Assembly (NCBI RefSeq): GCF_017357105.1
Contig: NZ_CP071596.1
Coordinates: 124,001-188,000 of the forward strand
Direction of reading: 5' to 3'
DNA length: 64,000 nucleotides
Source of the DNA: Natronosalvus caseinilyticus
GTDB taxonomy: Archaea > Halobacteriota > Halobacteria > Halobacteriales > Natrialbaceae
The notes beneath the pieces were generated by a model, which was given only the letters and a program-made list of their open reading frames with translations, was not told the DNA's origin and did no database searches. Of the stretch, positions 46,835 to 55,606 are shown in pieces; within the stretch, counting starts at the first letter, position 1, and each line of letters begins with the position of its first letter. A program made the translations under genes and the position numbers.

Positions 46835-49152
46835 GCACGCGCACTGTTCCGAACTCGATCACCACCTCGCTCGAGGGGTCGACGGCGACGCTCTTTCGGA
46901 CCCTCGCACTGGCGGGCGTGCTCGTCCTCCTCGCGGGCATCGTCTTCACGCTGAGCGAGATCACCCGAACCGTCGGCGGCACGCAGTCGCTGTACCTCCT
47001 CGTGCTCACGATGGTATTCGCGGCGACGATTCTCGCTCACACAATCCGACCACGGACGGCCCTGGCAATCGGTCTGGGCGCGACGGCGATTGGCTTCCTG
47101 TACTACCTCGAGGCCGCCGGCTACGCGCCGGGAGCCGCAGTCGGTCAGGCCGACAAGTTCCTCTCGGACACGATCACGCTCGCGACCGGAATGCCACTGA
47201 TTCAGATGCTCGAGGCGGGCATCTGGACGCTGGGCTTTGCGCCCGCCCCGGTCTTTCTCACGTGGTACCTCGCGATGCGCGAGCGGTACGTCCTGAGCGT
47301 CGTTCCCGGCGGCGTAGCTCTCCTGTTTCTCGTGTTGACGACGGACGCCGGCATCGGCGTGACCCTCGTAGGCGTCGTCGGGGGCATCGCCGCGGTCGGA
47401 TTCGGCGAACTCGACCGACACGAGGGCTCGATCGCTCAGGCCGACGTCCTGGCGATCATGTTCGCGATCATCGTCTTTCTCTCGATGACCATCACGTTCG
47501 TCCCCGGAGGCGCTGCCAGCCCCACGTTCTTGCTAGAGAGCGAACCGGGCACGCTCGACGGCGCGGTCGACGGCGACCCCGATCGGTCGACGATCACCGG
47601 CAGCGTCGACCTCTCGCCGGAGGTCCACTTCACCGTCGTGACCGAGGAGCCCACCTACTGGCGAACGGGGGTGTACGACCGTTACACGGGCGATTCGTGG
47701 ATCAGGAGCGGCCCGGACGCCACCTACGACGACGTCGGCCTCCCCGAACCGGACGGGGCGTACGAGACGGCCAACCACACGATTACCATCGAGCGCCAGC
47801 TCGAGGTGATGCCGGTTCCCACCGGTCCGACCGCACTCGACGGCGACGTGACGGCACACACGCGCGTGTCCGATCACGGCCAGCCGATGCCGGACGGACC
47901 GCTCATCGCTGGCGACACCTACAACGTCGAGAGCGCGGTCCTCGAGGCCGACCCCACCACGCTCAACGAGGCCGGAACGGAGTATCCCGAGCCGATCACG
48001 GAGTACTACCTCCAGATGCCCGAGAGCCACTCGAACGAGTTCGCCACCCGAACAGACGAGATCCTCGCCGAATCCGACGCGGAGACGCCCTACGAGAAGG
48101 CCGCCGCCATCGAGCGGTACTTCCAGGACGGCTACGACTACTCCCTCGAGGTCGACCGCCCCGGCGGCAACGCCGCCGAGGAGTTCCTGCTCGAGATGGA
48201 CGAGGGCTACTGCGTCTACTTCGCGACGACGATGACCCAGATGCTGCGCTCGGAGGGCATCCCCGCCAGGTACGCCACGGGCTACACCACGGGCCAGCAG
48301 GTCGACGACAACGAGTACGTCGTCCGCGGGCTCGACGCCCACGCCTGGGTCGAGGTCTACTTCCCCGACCAGGGCTGGGTCGTCTTCGAGCCGACGCCCT
48401 CCTCGTCCCGGGACGCCACCCACCAGGAGCGACTCGAGCAGGCCCGTGAGGACAACGAATCGGGCATCGATACGGACCAGAGCGAGGACGTTCCCGTCGA
48501 CGGCCCGGAAGAGAACGAGTCAGTGCCCGACCTCGACGGCGACATCGACGATTTGCTCGACCCGAACGACACTAGCGACGATCCGTCGGGGAACGACACG
48601 AACGACACGAACGGCACCAACGATACTCCCAGCGGACCGGGCGGCCCCCAGGACCCACTCCAGCCCGGCAATCCGTCTGGAGATGGTACGGGCGGTACCG
48701 GCGTCGATTCAGCTGGCGGGAACGAGGACGAAGAAGACGACCTGATCCCGCTCACCCCCGGCGACCTCCTCGTCGGCGTCGCACTCATGATCGGCCTCGC
48801 CGCCGGCGGCCATCGGGCCGGCGTCGGCTCGCTCGTGAACCGCGAAGTCAGCCGCTACTGGCACGGCTTCCGCGGCGACCCGACCGAGGACACCGTCCGG
48901 GCCTACGAGCGCCTCGAGCTCGTCCTCGCGCGTCGCTTCCGGCCCCGAAAACGCGGGGAGTCGCCGCGCCAGTACGTCGATTCGCTCGAGCGGGTCGGCC
49001 TGACGGACCCGCGACCGCGACGCGTCCTCGAGTGCTACGAGCGGGCTCGCTACGGCGGTGGCGTCGACGAATCCACGGCCGACGAGGCCGTCTCGCTGGT
49101 CAGGGAACTCGCTCGCGAACGGGCACCGATCGTCGGTCGGCTGTGGCGCTAA
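46831..49152 (+). CDS. Membrane-bound transglutaminase-like protein
   Basis: The 773-residue protein has six to seven N-terminal membrane helices (about 1-230), an extracellular transglutaminase-like domain with a catalytic triad Cys461 (DEGYCVYFA), His504 (LDAHAWVEVY) and Asp513 (FPDQGW), an acidic Asn/Gly/Asp-rich linker (about 550-640), another membrane helix (about 645-670) and a C-terminal DUF4129-like region (VRAYERLELVLARRFRP). It is the third gene of the MoxR-DUF58-transglutaminase set, a frequent membrane complex whose substrate is unknown. Confidence 0.93.
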   Translation: MSTRTVPNSITTSLEGSTATLFRTLALAGVLVLLAGIVFTLSEITRTVGGTQSLYLLVLTMVFAATILAHTIRPRTALAIGLGATAIGFLYYLEAAGYAPGAAVGQADKFLSDTITLATGMPLIQMLEAGIWTLGFAPAPVFLTWYLAMRERYVLSVVPGGVALLFLVLTTDAGIGVTLVGVVGGIAAVGFGELDRHEGSIAQADVLAIMFAIIVFLSMTITFVPGGAASPTFLLESEPGTLDGAVDGDPDRSTITGSVDLSPEVHFTVVTEEPTYWRTGVYDRYTGDSWIRSGPDATYDDVGLPEPDGAYETANHTITIERQLEVMPVPTGPTALDGDVTAHTRVSDHGQPMPDGPLIAGDTYNVESAVLEADPTTLNEAGTEYPEPITEYYLQMPESHSNEFATRTDEILAESDAETPYEKAAAIERYFQDGYDYSLEVDRPGGNAAEEFLLEMDEGYCVYFATTMTQMLRSEGIPARYATGYTTGQQVDDNEYVVRGLDAHAWVEVYFPDQGWVVFEPTPSSSRDATHQERLEQAREDNESGIDTDQSEDVPVDGPEENESVPDLDGDIDDLLDPNDTSDDPSGNDTNDTNGTNDTPSGPGGPQDPLQPGNPSGDGTGGTGVDSAGGNEDEEDDLIPLTPGDLLVGVALMIGLAAGGHRAGVGSLVNREVSRYWHGFRGDPTEDTVRAYERLELVLARRFRPRKRGESPRQYVDSLERVGLTDPRPRRVLECYERARYGGGVDESTADEAVSLVRELARERAPIVGRLWR

Positions 49153-49253
49153 TGGTGGGTCGAGCCTGCAGTGGTGAGCCGAACCGAGACCTCGTATCCG
49201 GTTCGTCCCATCGATCCGATCGATCAACGTCCTGAAACAGTAGTTCGTCGCGA

Positions 49254-49412
49254 TTACCAGAGCTGAACCCGCGGCGTCCCGCACTCCTCACAACAGACCG
49301 CGCTGTTGCCCTTGTACTCCGTTCGAACGAGCGATCCGGCTCGACAGGACGGACAGGGTTCCCCCTCGAGGGCGACCAATAACTGCCGTCCGTCGTCGAT
49401 GCGTGTTGCCAT
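49254..49412 (-). CDS. Small zinc-finger protein (HVO_A0556-like)
   Basis: This short gene encodes 52 residues that I translated from the minus strand: an N-terminal ALEGEPCPSC segment, then TEYKGNSAVCCEECG and the terminal TPRVQLW. The four-Cys pattern (CPxC...CCxxC) makes one zinc ribbon. The VALEGxPCP start and the RVQLW ending resemble a known haloarchaeal zinc-finger microprotein family (HVO_A0556 type). The ATG is at 49410-49412 and the stop at 49254-49256. The role is unknown. It lies between the transglutaminase operon and the MBL gene. Confidence 0.75.
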   Translation of the reverse strand: MATRIDDGRQLLVALEGEPCPSCRAGSLVRTEYKGNSAVCCEECGTPRVQLW

Positions 49413-49522
49413 ATCGTGGGGGTCGCCTCCGTCGAGAGAAACGGTTGGGCTTGCCAGTGCAACGACCTCGCTACCCGCGACGGATCAAAACAGGGTAGCC
49501 CCTCGAGTCCAAACCTCAACCG

Positions 49523-50566
49523 ATGACGTTTCACCGGATTGCCCTCGGAAACACCGTCTTCGAGGGAGCCAATAACGCGTATCTGTTCAACGGCGAGGCG
49601 ACCGTCCTGCTCGATACGGGCGTCGCCGTCCCGGACACTCGGGCCGAACTCGAGGCGGGTCTTCGCGAACTGGAGGTCGAATTTGCGGACGTCGATGCAA
49701 TCGTCCTCACTCACTACCACGCCGACCATATTGGCCTCGCCGGTGAGATCCAGGCCGAGAGCGGGGCGACCGTCCACGCTCACGCCGCCGACGCGCCGCT
49801 GATCGCCCACGACGAGGACGCCTGGGACGACCTCGAGGCCCGCCAGCGACAACTGTTCGCGGACTGGGGCATGCCGAGTGACGCTCGCGAGGAACTCCTC
49901 GGGTTTCTCGACGCCGGCGAGGGAATGGGAATCTACGGTGAGCCAGTCGACGTGACGCCGTTCGAGGACGGCGACCACCTCTCGTTCGGCGACCTGGCGC
50001 TCGAGGTTCGTCACGCACCCGGACACACGGCCGGCCTGAGCTGTTTCGTCCCGGCCGACGCACCCGACGAGGTCTACACCGGCGACGCCCTCCTCCCCGA
50101 GTACACCCCGAACGTCGGCGGCGCGGACGTCCGTCTCGAGGATGCGCTCTCGGCGTACGTGGGGACGCTCGAGACGCTGCTCGAGGCCGATTACTCGCGC
50201 GCCTGGCCGGGTCACCGCGAGCCGATCGACGACCCCGCAGCACGCGCCCGCTACATCCTGACTCACCACGAGGAGCGCGCCTACCGAGTCGCAAACGTGC
50301 TGGCCGACGCCGGCTCCGCAGACGCCTGGACGGTCAGCGCTCGTCTCTTCGGCGACCTCGCGGACATCCACATCCTCCACGGGCCTGGCGAGGCGTACGC
50401 CCACCTCGAGCACCTGCGCGAACACGGCGCCGTGACGGTCGACCACGAAATGGGCGGAGGTGACGGCGATACCGCGAGCGTCCGCTACCGACTCACGGAC
50501 GACGGGCGGTCCCGACTCGAGTCCCTGACCGACGGCCGGTGGCCGCTCTCGGACGCCGTCCGCTAA
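49523..50566 (+). CDS. MBL-fold metallo-hydrolase
   Basis: The 347-residue protein is a metallo-beta-lactamase-fold hydrolase with LTHYHADHIGLAGE near residue 61, HAPGHTAGLSC near 165 and VYTGDALLP near 185, and a late WPGHREPIDDPAARA near 230. The C-terminal 90 residues include a winged-helix-like region (VSARLFGDLADIHILHGPGEAYAHLEHL). It resembles the glyoxalase-II-like hydrolases with an additional C-terminal domain seen in bacteria and archaea (some act on acyl- or glutathione-type thioesters). The substrate is unknown. Confidence 0.9.
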   Translation: MTFHRIALGNTVFEGANNAYLFNGEATVLLDTGVAVPDTRAELEAGLRELEVEFADVDAIVLTHYHADHIGLAGEIQAESGATVHAHAADAPLIAHDEDAWDDLEARQRQLFADWGMPSDAREELLGFLDAGEGMGIYGEPVDVTPFEDGDHLSFGDLALEVRHAPGHTAGLSCFVPADAPDEVYTGDALLPEYTPNVGGADVRLEDALSAYVGTLETLLEADYSRAWPGHREPIDDPAARARYILTHHEERAYRVANVLADAGSADAWTVSARLFGDLADIHILHGPGEAYAHLEHLREHGAVTVDHEMGGGDGDTASVRYRLTDDGRSRLESLTDGRWPLSDAVR

Positions 50567-50714
50567 CCTCACATCCCACCCCGGTCTGGACGAGCGTCCG
50601 ACGCGTGAGTAGGGTCGAACTGATCGCGTCACACCTCGATGGAAACCAGCACGAACTAGCTGGAGCCACCGCTTACCGGGTAGCGGTCGATAAAATGATA
50701 GTCAGTGGCGTTCC

Positions 50715-50882
50715 TTACAGGTCGCGGGGCTGGACCGTCTTCCGGTCGTTGTCTTCGGCACGTCGGGCAGCGTCCTCGAGCAGCTCGGACACTTCCTCGT
50801 CGAGTGCTTCGTAGAAGTCCGAAGCGACGTTCTTGTCATCGAGTGCTTCCTTTACGGCGGCTTTGACGATAAGGTCTGCCAT
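50715..50882 (-). CDS. DUF1931-type small histone-fold protein
   Basis: The 55-residue acidic protein begins LIVKAAVKEALDDKNVASDFYEAL and ends AEDNDRKTVQPRDL, the pattern of the DUF1931 histone-like family. The sequence matches one histone fold (three helices). A TATA element (50909-50916) is centred 30 bases before the ATG at 50882, so a leaderless transcript is expected. It may bind DNA or act as a chromatin-associated factor; this is inference from the fold. It is the last ordinary core gene before the tRNA fragment. Confidence 0.85.
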   Translation of the reverse strand: MADLIVKAAVKEALDDKNVASDFYEALDEEVSELLEDAARRAEDNDRKTVQPRDL

Positions 50883-51470
50883 ACAGAATACCCGTTCCCG
50901 TTTCCCTACTATAAAGGTTCTGTTTGTGAGCGGCGAATTCGGGCTCGAGCGGCCCGATAGACCGTCTTTACGCACACCACCCACCAGAAAGTATATGTCG
51001 AAGGAAGTTCCGGCGGGCGCTGGACCCCCTCGAATCGGCCCAAACTGCCCTCGAACGCGCTCGCGCGCGCTCTCGAGACGACCTATCGGTATCCCAGCCG
51101 AAGAAGGGTGGCCCCGTTCACCGCGTTCGTACGACCTCGGGGTGACCCTGCCGTCGACGGCGGACCGCATCGACAAGGCACAGAGGCGGCAAGACGACGT
51201 TCCAAGCGACAGTCGGAACCCGGGATTGATCGGGAACGATGCGCTGTTCGCGGGTTGGTTCGACCTGGTCGGGAACTCGATGCTCCTATACGCGACGATA
51301 TCGGTTCGCGAAACCGATTCGGAGGTCGGCTGGATCGTCGGCAGTATCATTCAGCTGGCTCAGAATCGAACGACCGACGAATCGCTCATAGCACTGGACA
51401 GCGGCTATCGGGGTCGTTATCTACGAACTGAAGGAGAATTCACTCGTTCGAGAAGTACCAACGCGAGAAG
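50883..51470. other. Mostly unassigned intergenic region before the att site
   Basis: The DUF1931 promoter (TATA 50909-50916) lies at the left end. A weak frame (50995-51477, plus strand, 160 codons) opens at ATG 50995, but its first half is low-complexity and it runs into the tRNA fragment. Its C-terminal half (SMLLYATISVRETDSEVGW) is more protein-like and could be a remnant. I do not call it a gene. Confidence 0.4.
50909..50916 (-). promoter_or_regulatory. TATA element of the DUF1931 gene
   Basis: ACTATAAA on the plus strand (TTTATAGT on the coding strand) is centred 30 bases before the ATG at 50882. Confidence 0.6.
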
Positions 51471-51517
51471 AGCCTAGGCCGGGATTTGAACCCGGGCTCT
51501 CGTCCTTACCAAGGACT
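51471..51517 (-). pseudogene. 3' half of tRNA-Thr(GGT); likely att site of an integrative element
   Basis: Reading the minus strand, this fragment contains an anticodon arm with loop TTGGTAA (anticodon GGT), a five-base variable region, a perfect T arm (CCGGG, TTCAAAT, CCCGG), the seven bases CCTAGGC of the acceptor 3' strand and discriminator T. The 5' acceptor strand (GCCTAGG) and the D arm that should precede it do not occur upstream, and no intron explains this: the sequence that follows at 51518 onward does not contain a 5' half. Such 3'-tRNA copies mark the far end of elements that integrate into tRNA genes. Confidence 0.8.
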
Positions 51518-51840
51518 TCTTCGAGATCGCCTCAAACCGGCAACTTCACGGCCACTATCGCCGGTTCTCGACCTGACTCGTACCTTCTCATCCCGAAATA
51601 ACTACACGGACCTATAAGTAAGCGATGATACACTCTCGGGAGCCACAGGAACACGTACCGGAAGATAACCTACAGAACCAGCCGTAGCCGCTGAAACTAA
51701 TATTACCGACTGGTCTTGGTCAGTTCGAGGCTTGACGAGCACTTGTCGAAAAGCGGGGTACTCCCCAGTACAGGAATGGGTACTGTCTCATGAGCATACA
51801 GCTAAGTAATATATCCCTGGATAAGTAAACCGGTAAACAA
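51518..51840. other. Gene-free left end of the island
   Basis: There is no coding frame. The right end holds a TATA-like element (TAATATAT, 51807-51814) that serves the 499-residue gene. A possible hairpin with arms ACCGGC and GCCGGT (51537-51566) lies next to the att fragment. Confidence 0.5.
51807..51814 (+). promoter_or_regulatory. TATA element of the 499-residue island protein
   Basis: TAATATAT is centred 30 bases before the ATG at 51841. Confidence 0.55.
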
Positions 51841-53340
51841 ATGAAACAGCGAGATGTCGTATTGTTCGCTCTCTACGCTCTTCTTGGGATGCTGGTTTTC
51901 GTTACGCGATTACTGACTCTCCCACTCGAAGTAACAGCATTGATTGCTCTCATCGCGGCTGTAAGTGTCCCTACAGCCCACCGGGTAGAAAACATCTACA
52001 AACGTAGGCGTGATCAGCAAGCCCACCGAAAGCGTATCTCTGAACTGGTGAGCCGTGTAAATGAACGTGCCTCCGAGATTGGTCTTCAAATAGTGGATCA
52101 AGGCGAGATCATCGACACCTTGGTCAAGGATGACGAGGAACCGACGCTCGAAAAGATATATGAGAGTTACATTTACGAGCGTTTCGGAGAGCTACCAGAC
52201 TATCAGCAGGAGATTCTCCTTATCCTTCTCCTTTCGCGCGAGGTTGACTCAAGTAAACGCCCTATCGAGCAAGCACGGTTGAAAACACAGATTGCATCGC
52301 TATTGTCGGATTTCAATCTTGGTTCCCTCGATCCGCGAACCATTGAGTTACTGGGCGCATACGACAAGATTGAGCATAAAGGAATAGAACGGACGGAGGT
52401 TACAGCACTATTCGACCACGAGCCAGAGAATCCCCGTGATTTGGCCTTAGAGTTCGCTACTGACTATGGGACTACTGACCAACTTGCGATTGTCCTGTTC
52501 AATGATCGCGAGCGTTCAACTGAACTCAGGAAAACACTGGGTCGTCTAATCGCCCGTGGGAAGATCGACACTGAGACGGTCAACCGTGAGACCGCTGAAC
52601 GAATCAAAGACGAGATGGAACAGATCGGAGATGATGCCACGAAGTATCTGGTTTTCTCCAGGAGAATGCACTATGATGATGCTTTCGAGGAGGCTATAGA
52701 CCGATTCCCACACTTGCGTATTGGTACGAAATACCCCGAAAATGGGTTTCCTGATGCCGCGGAGTATATGCGGGTCTATATGATCTATCCAGAGCACGAC
52801 TATGGAAGTGCCGATCGCTTCTTAGAGGAAGCACTGAAGCCAATGGTGTCTGAGGAAATCCTCGATGAACACCAAGATGCATTTGTTGCCGTGATGCCGC
52901 TCGAACTTTCGAGGCTATCAATCTATCCTGAACACGAAAACGTTGACGAGCACCTGTCGGGGACCCACGAAGCACTGATGTTCCTGAAAACAGGCGCAAG
53001 CGAGGATCTATCAGAAGTCGTCTCAGACCGCGTTGTGAGTGACGTGGGCATCTCGGAACTACTGGCCGTTCTCCCCTTCAATGTCATTACACCCGACATC
53101 AACGAACATGAGAAGGAACTAATCATAGAGCACTACGACGAACTCCAAGATCGATTTGGTGTATCTGAGCTGTTCGATTGGGCGGATATTAATCCCGAAG
53201 ACTTGGGGAATGCCCTTGCTGAAATCGATAACGATGTAGAAGATGAACGGTGGGAAGAACTTGCTGAGACGATTGTGGAGAGAGCTGAGAAATATTCAAC
53301 CGCGACTTACGGTGAGGAGCCAACCTCTGTCTCTCGATAA
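51841..53340 (+). CDS. Membrane-anchored protein of unknown function
   Basis: The 499-residue protein starts with two hydrophobic stretches (VVLFALYALLGMLVFVTRLL and VTALIALIAAVSVPTA, residues about 6-48), then a basic/charged coiled-coil-like segment (about 52-85), and a long soluble part that is mostly helical and acidic. No nuclease, ATPase or phosphatase motif is visible. Its internal pattern (repeated helices with DIGISELLAVLPFNV-type hydrophobic segments) is compatible with a helical-repeat scaffold. The codon use is AT-richer than the core. I cannot assign a family. Its position at the element's edge makes it an accessory gene. Confidence 0.85.
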   Translation: MKQRDVVLFALYALLGMLVFVTRLLTLPLEVTALIALIAAVSVPTAHRVENIYKRRRDQQAHRKRISELVSRVNERASEIGLQIVDQGEIIDTLVKDDEEPTLEKIYESYIYERFGELPDYQQEILLILLLSREVDSSKRPIEQARLKTQIASLLSDFNLGSLDPRTIELLGAYDKIEHKGIERTEVTALFDHEPENPRDLALEFATDYGTTDQLAIVLFNDRERSTELRKTLGRLIARGKIDTETVNRETAERIKDEMEQIGDDATKYLVFSRRMHYDDAFEEAIDRFPHLRIGTKYPENGFPDAAEYMRVYMIYPEHDYGSADRFLEEALKPMVSEEILDEHQDAFVAVMPLELSRLSIYPEHENVDEHLSGTHEALMFLKTGASEDLSEVVSDRVVSDVGISELLAVLPFNVITPDINEHEKELIIEHYDELQDRFGVSELFDWADINPEDLGNALAEIDNDVEDERWEELAETIVERAEKYSTATYGEEPTSVSR

Positions 53341-53360
53341 GGGCGATACATTGGAACCTC

Positions 53361-53867
53361 CTAACTGACGATAGATTCGCTGTCGGGGATCGGTTCCAGC
53401 GCGGAAACAGGCACCAGATAGTTGTAATGGCCAAACTTCGATTTTGTTCGGTCTCTATCGAGGACCGTCTCTTTCGTCGCCGCCCCTAAGAACGTCACCG
53501 TAGTGCCGTCCAGATGCCCGAGGACATAATAATCAGAGTTGACGCGGCCTTCCTTCACCGGTAAGGCGTACGGCTCCTTCTGGCTCGTCTTAACATCAAC
53601 TGTCCGCTCAACCCCATCAATAGAGACCTCAAAATCCACGCCCTCGTCCGTCCACCCAACGAGTTCAGTATTGATCTGAAGATCAGCATAGATGGCAAAC
53701 GCCATCTCACCCATAAGTCCAACCTCATGCCGGTCCTCAGGATTCACACCCCAGGTCTCCGACTCGTTATCCCAATCCACGTATTCTTCGAACGACTGGT
53801 TTCGCTCCTTCGCGATTTCACGGACCTGTCGAACATATCGGGGAGGTATATCTACAGAGACCGTCAT
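53361..53867 (-). CDS. PD-(D/E)XK nuclease-like protein
   Basis: From the ATG at 53867 the protein has 168 residues. A helical N-terminus (IPPRYVRQVREIAKERNQSF) precedes the nuclease-like core: Glu54 in GLMGEMAFAIY, Asp78 in DEGVDFEV, and Asp91-x-Lys93 in TVDVKTS. This spacing of E, D and DxK after a beta-hairpin is the PD-(D/E)XK superfamily arrangement. Members cleave DNA or RNA. A longer frame (start at 53924) adds 19 residues. It converges with the 499-residue gene, ending 20 bases beyond that gene's stop. It may be a solo restriction or nicking enzyme. Confidence 0.75.
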   Translation of the reverse strand: MTVSVDIPPRYVRQVREIAKERNQSFEEYVDWDNESETWGVNPEDRHEVGLMGEMAFAIYADLQINTELVGWTDEGVDFEVSIDGVERTVDVKTSQKEPYALPVKEGRVNSDYYVLGHLDGTTVTFLGAATKETVLDRDRTKSKFGHYNYLVPVSALEPIPDSESIVS

Positions 53868-54007
53868 CCGTGAATCCCGGCCCCCGTTCGGAAGCTCGTG
53901 AGTTCCTTGAGGACCATATACCAACTCACGCTGAACGTCATATCTGCGAAGAGGTGGTCGGAGACCAAAACCGTGAGGGACGCCCAGTTTCGAGTTCAGA
54001 CGACCGC

Positions 54008-54024
54008 GGCTGTTGGCATGAATC
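54008..54024 (+). repeat. 17-bp direct repeat, left copy
   Basis: GGCTGTTGGCATGAATC is identical to 57682-57698. The two copies flank five genes (54183-57632). The adjacent bases differ on both sides. Confidence 0.8.
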
Positions 54025-54153
54025 GCCTTTTTTAAATGGTTGAAACAACCGGTTGGTGAAGACTGTGTATTGATCGCTACTCTTTAGATTCTGACAACGG
54101 CCAGTAATCACTGGGCTCCGGAAATCGAACCAGTTAGGTAACTCTCCACGAAG

Positions 54154-54161
54154 TATTTATG
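54154..54161 (+). promoter_or_regulatory. TATA element of the small membrane protein gene
   Basis: TATTTATG is centred 25 bases before the ATG at 54183. Confidence 0.55.
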
Positions 54162-54182
54162 ACCGGATCTGAAAACTAAAGT

Positions 54183-54434
54183 ATGACTGATGAGTTCGCC
54201 GGCCCCCGGAAGCTGCGGTACTTTCTATACCTGCTACTGATAGTCGTCTTCGGGGCTGTTTTTTCTACGATACTCGCAGATTTCTACGGGATCACGTTTC
54301 TCGAACCCCTACTGTGGTGGTTCGTAGAGAATCCGATGGTTCTGTTTGAGCTTGCAGGAGTCTTCTCAATCATCGCCCTGATCCTCATTGTGGCAATAAA
54401 GGCGCTGAAACTGGCCGATAACAGCGGTTTCTAA
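54183..54434 (+). CDS. Small two-helix membrane protein
   Basis: The 83-residue protein has two hydrophobic segments (about 14-38, FLYLLLIVVFGAVFSTILADF; and about 52-78, MVLFELAGVFSIIALILIVAIKAL) and no motif I recognise. It is the first gene inside the 17-bp repeats and precedes the MBL gene by 165 bases, so it could be a separate transcription unit. In defence islands, small membrane proteins are often effectors or holins; nothing here proves that. Confidence 0.65.
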   Translation: MTDEFAGPRKLRYFLYLLLIVVFGAVFSTILADFYGITFLEPLLWWFVENPMVLFELAGVFSIIALILIVAIKALKLADNSGF

Positions 54435-54599
54435 TTCGCTGTTGCCACAACCAGAGAGAGTCTTGTGGATAGTGGACGGACTCTCTCGGACAGAACGCCT
54501 GTTGATGTCAACGGCGAACCCAGCTCACAAGATCAGATGACCACTTTCACTCCGGTTGGGCCATTTACTTAGACATTCCCGATAACTATCTTCTAAGAT

Positions 54600-55604
54600 A
54601 TGGTCCGTTACGATCATCTTGATGTCCATTTCCTCAATGTCGGTCACGGCGACTGTACGATCATTCACCACCCGAAGAGCGAGAAGCGCAAGGAGGGAAG
54701 GGTGTCAATCATCGATATTAACGATTGGGATCATCTAAAGCCAGAAGAGACGGATCAGTTTATTGCCGGTCTGAGCTCATACTTACAACAACAGTCCTCA
54801 TCTGGATATTTTGAGAAGCAAATCTCAGAAGAAGAGTACGCAGAAGAGTATCTCGATGATCCAGTGGAGTATTATCAAGAAGCCTTCTCAGGTCTGAAAA
54901 ACAAGGTTTGGCGTTTCATCTCTACTCACCCAGATATGGATCACCTCGCTGGTTTGAAACAGTTTCACGAGGAGATCGGGTTCGATGTTATGTGGGATAC
55001 GCCCCACTCAAAAGAGATGGATACTGGTGATGGATGGTACGAAAAGTTCAATCGAGAAGATTGGTATCGATATGAAGCAATCCGAGGCGGAGAAACGGAT
55101 GTGAACAATATCAACCCCAGAAGAGAATCTCAAAAGAACTTCTGGGAACAGGACAATATACAGATACTACACCCATCGCACTCGTTTGTCGAGGAGATTG
55201 ATGAACAGTCGTCGGGATATAATGATGCCAGCTATGTGCTGAAACTCACTCACGGAAATCAAGCGATGCTGTTACCTGGTGATATAGAAGAAGACGCTTG
55301 GGAAGAGATACTTGACTACTGGGGACCAGACGTGTTGTCAGATGTGAATATCTTAAAAGCATCTCATCACGGCCGGAAGAGCGGTTTCCATCGCGAAGCG
55401 ATCGAAGAAATGGACCCAGATTTAGTTGTGGTTAGTGTCGGCAACAAGGACGAAAGCGATGGATACGGCCTCTATTGGGATGCTTGTGGTGATGACACCA
55501 ATATAATATCCACACGTCAGTATGGGACTGTAAGAGCCGTTTCAACCGGTAGAAGAACAATGGTTAGTTGTGCCGAGCCAGACGGGATCTTTGACTTACC
55601 CTGA
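54600..55604 (+). CDS. ComEC-like MBL-fold hydrolase
   Basis: The 334-residue protein is a metallo-beta-lactamase-fold protein of the ComEC/Rec2 group. It starts LDVHFLNVGHGDCTII (the common FxxVGxGDxxxI opening). The metal motif is THPDMDHLAG with His110, Asp112, Asp114 and His115, followed by LPGDIEEDAWEE near 227 and LKASHHGRKSGFH near 255. The ComEC family includes phosphodiesterase/nuclease-like domains. Here the domain stands alone without a transporter part. It is 2 bases upstream of a membrane protein gene, so the pair is one operon. The AT-rich codon use is clear. Confidence 0.88.
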   Translation: MVRYDHLDVHFLNVGHGDCTIIHHPKSEKRKEGRVSIIDINDWDHLKPEETDQFIAGLSSYLQQQSSSGYFEKQISEEEYAEEYLDDPVEYYQEAFSGLKNKVWRFISTHPDMDHLAGLKQFHEEIGFDVMWDTPHSKEMDTGDGWYEKFNREDWYRYEAIRGGETDVNNINPRRESQKNFWEQDNIQILHPSHSFVEEIDEQSSGYNDASYVLKLTHGNQAMLLPGDIEEDAWEEILDYWGPDVLSDVNILKASHHGRKSGFHREAIEEMDPDLVVVSVGNKDESDGYGLYWDACGDDTNIISTRQYGTVRAVSTGRRTMVSCAEPDGIFDLP

Positions 55605-55606
55605 CT

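Noticed and set aside
50995-51477. 160-codon frame running into the tRNA fragment
   Set aside because: The first half is Arg/Ser/Pro-rich and unlike a protein, and no promoter or homology signal supports it. Only a possible remnant is noted.
51471-51560. A complete tRNA-Thr with an intron
   Set aside because: I looked on the minus strand for the matching 5' half (GCCTAGG plus D arm) for several hundred bases and found none. Archaeal introns usually lie after the anticodon, and here the anticodon stem closes directly.
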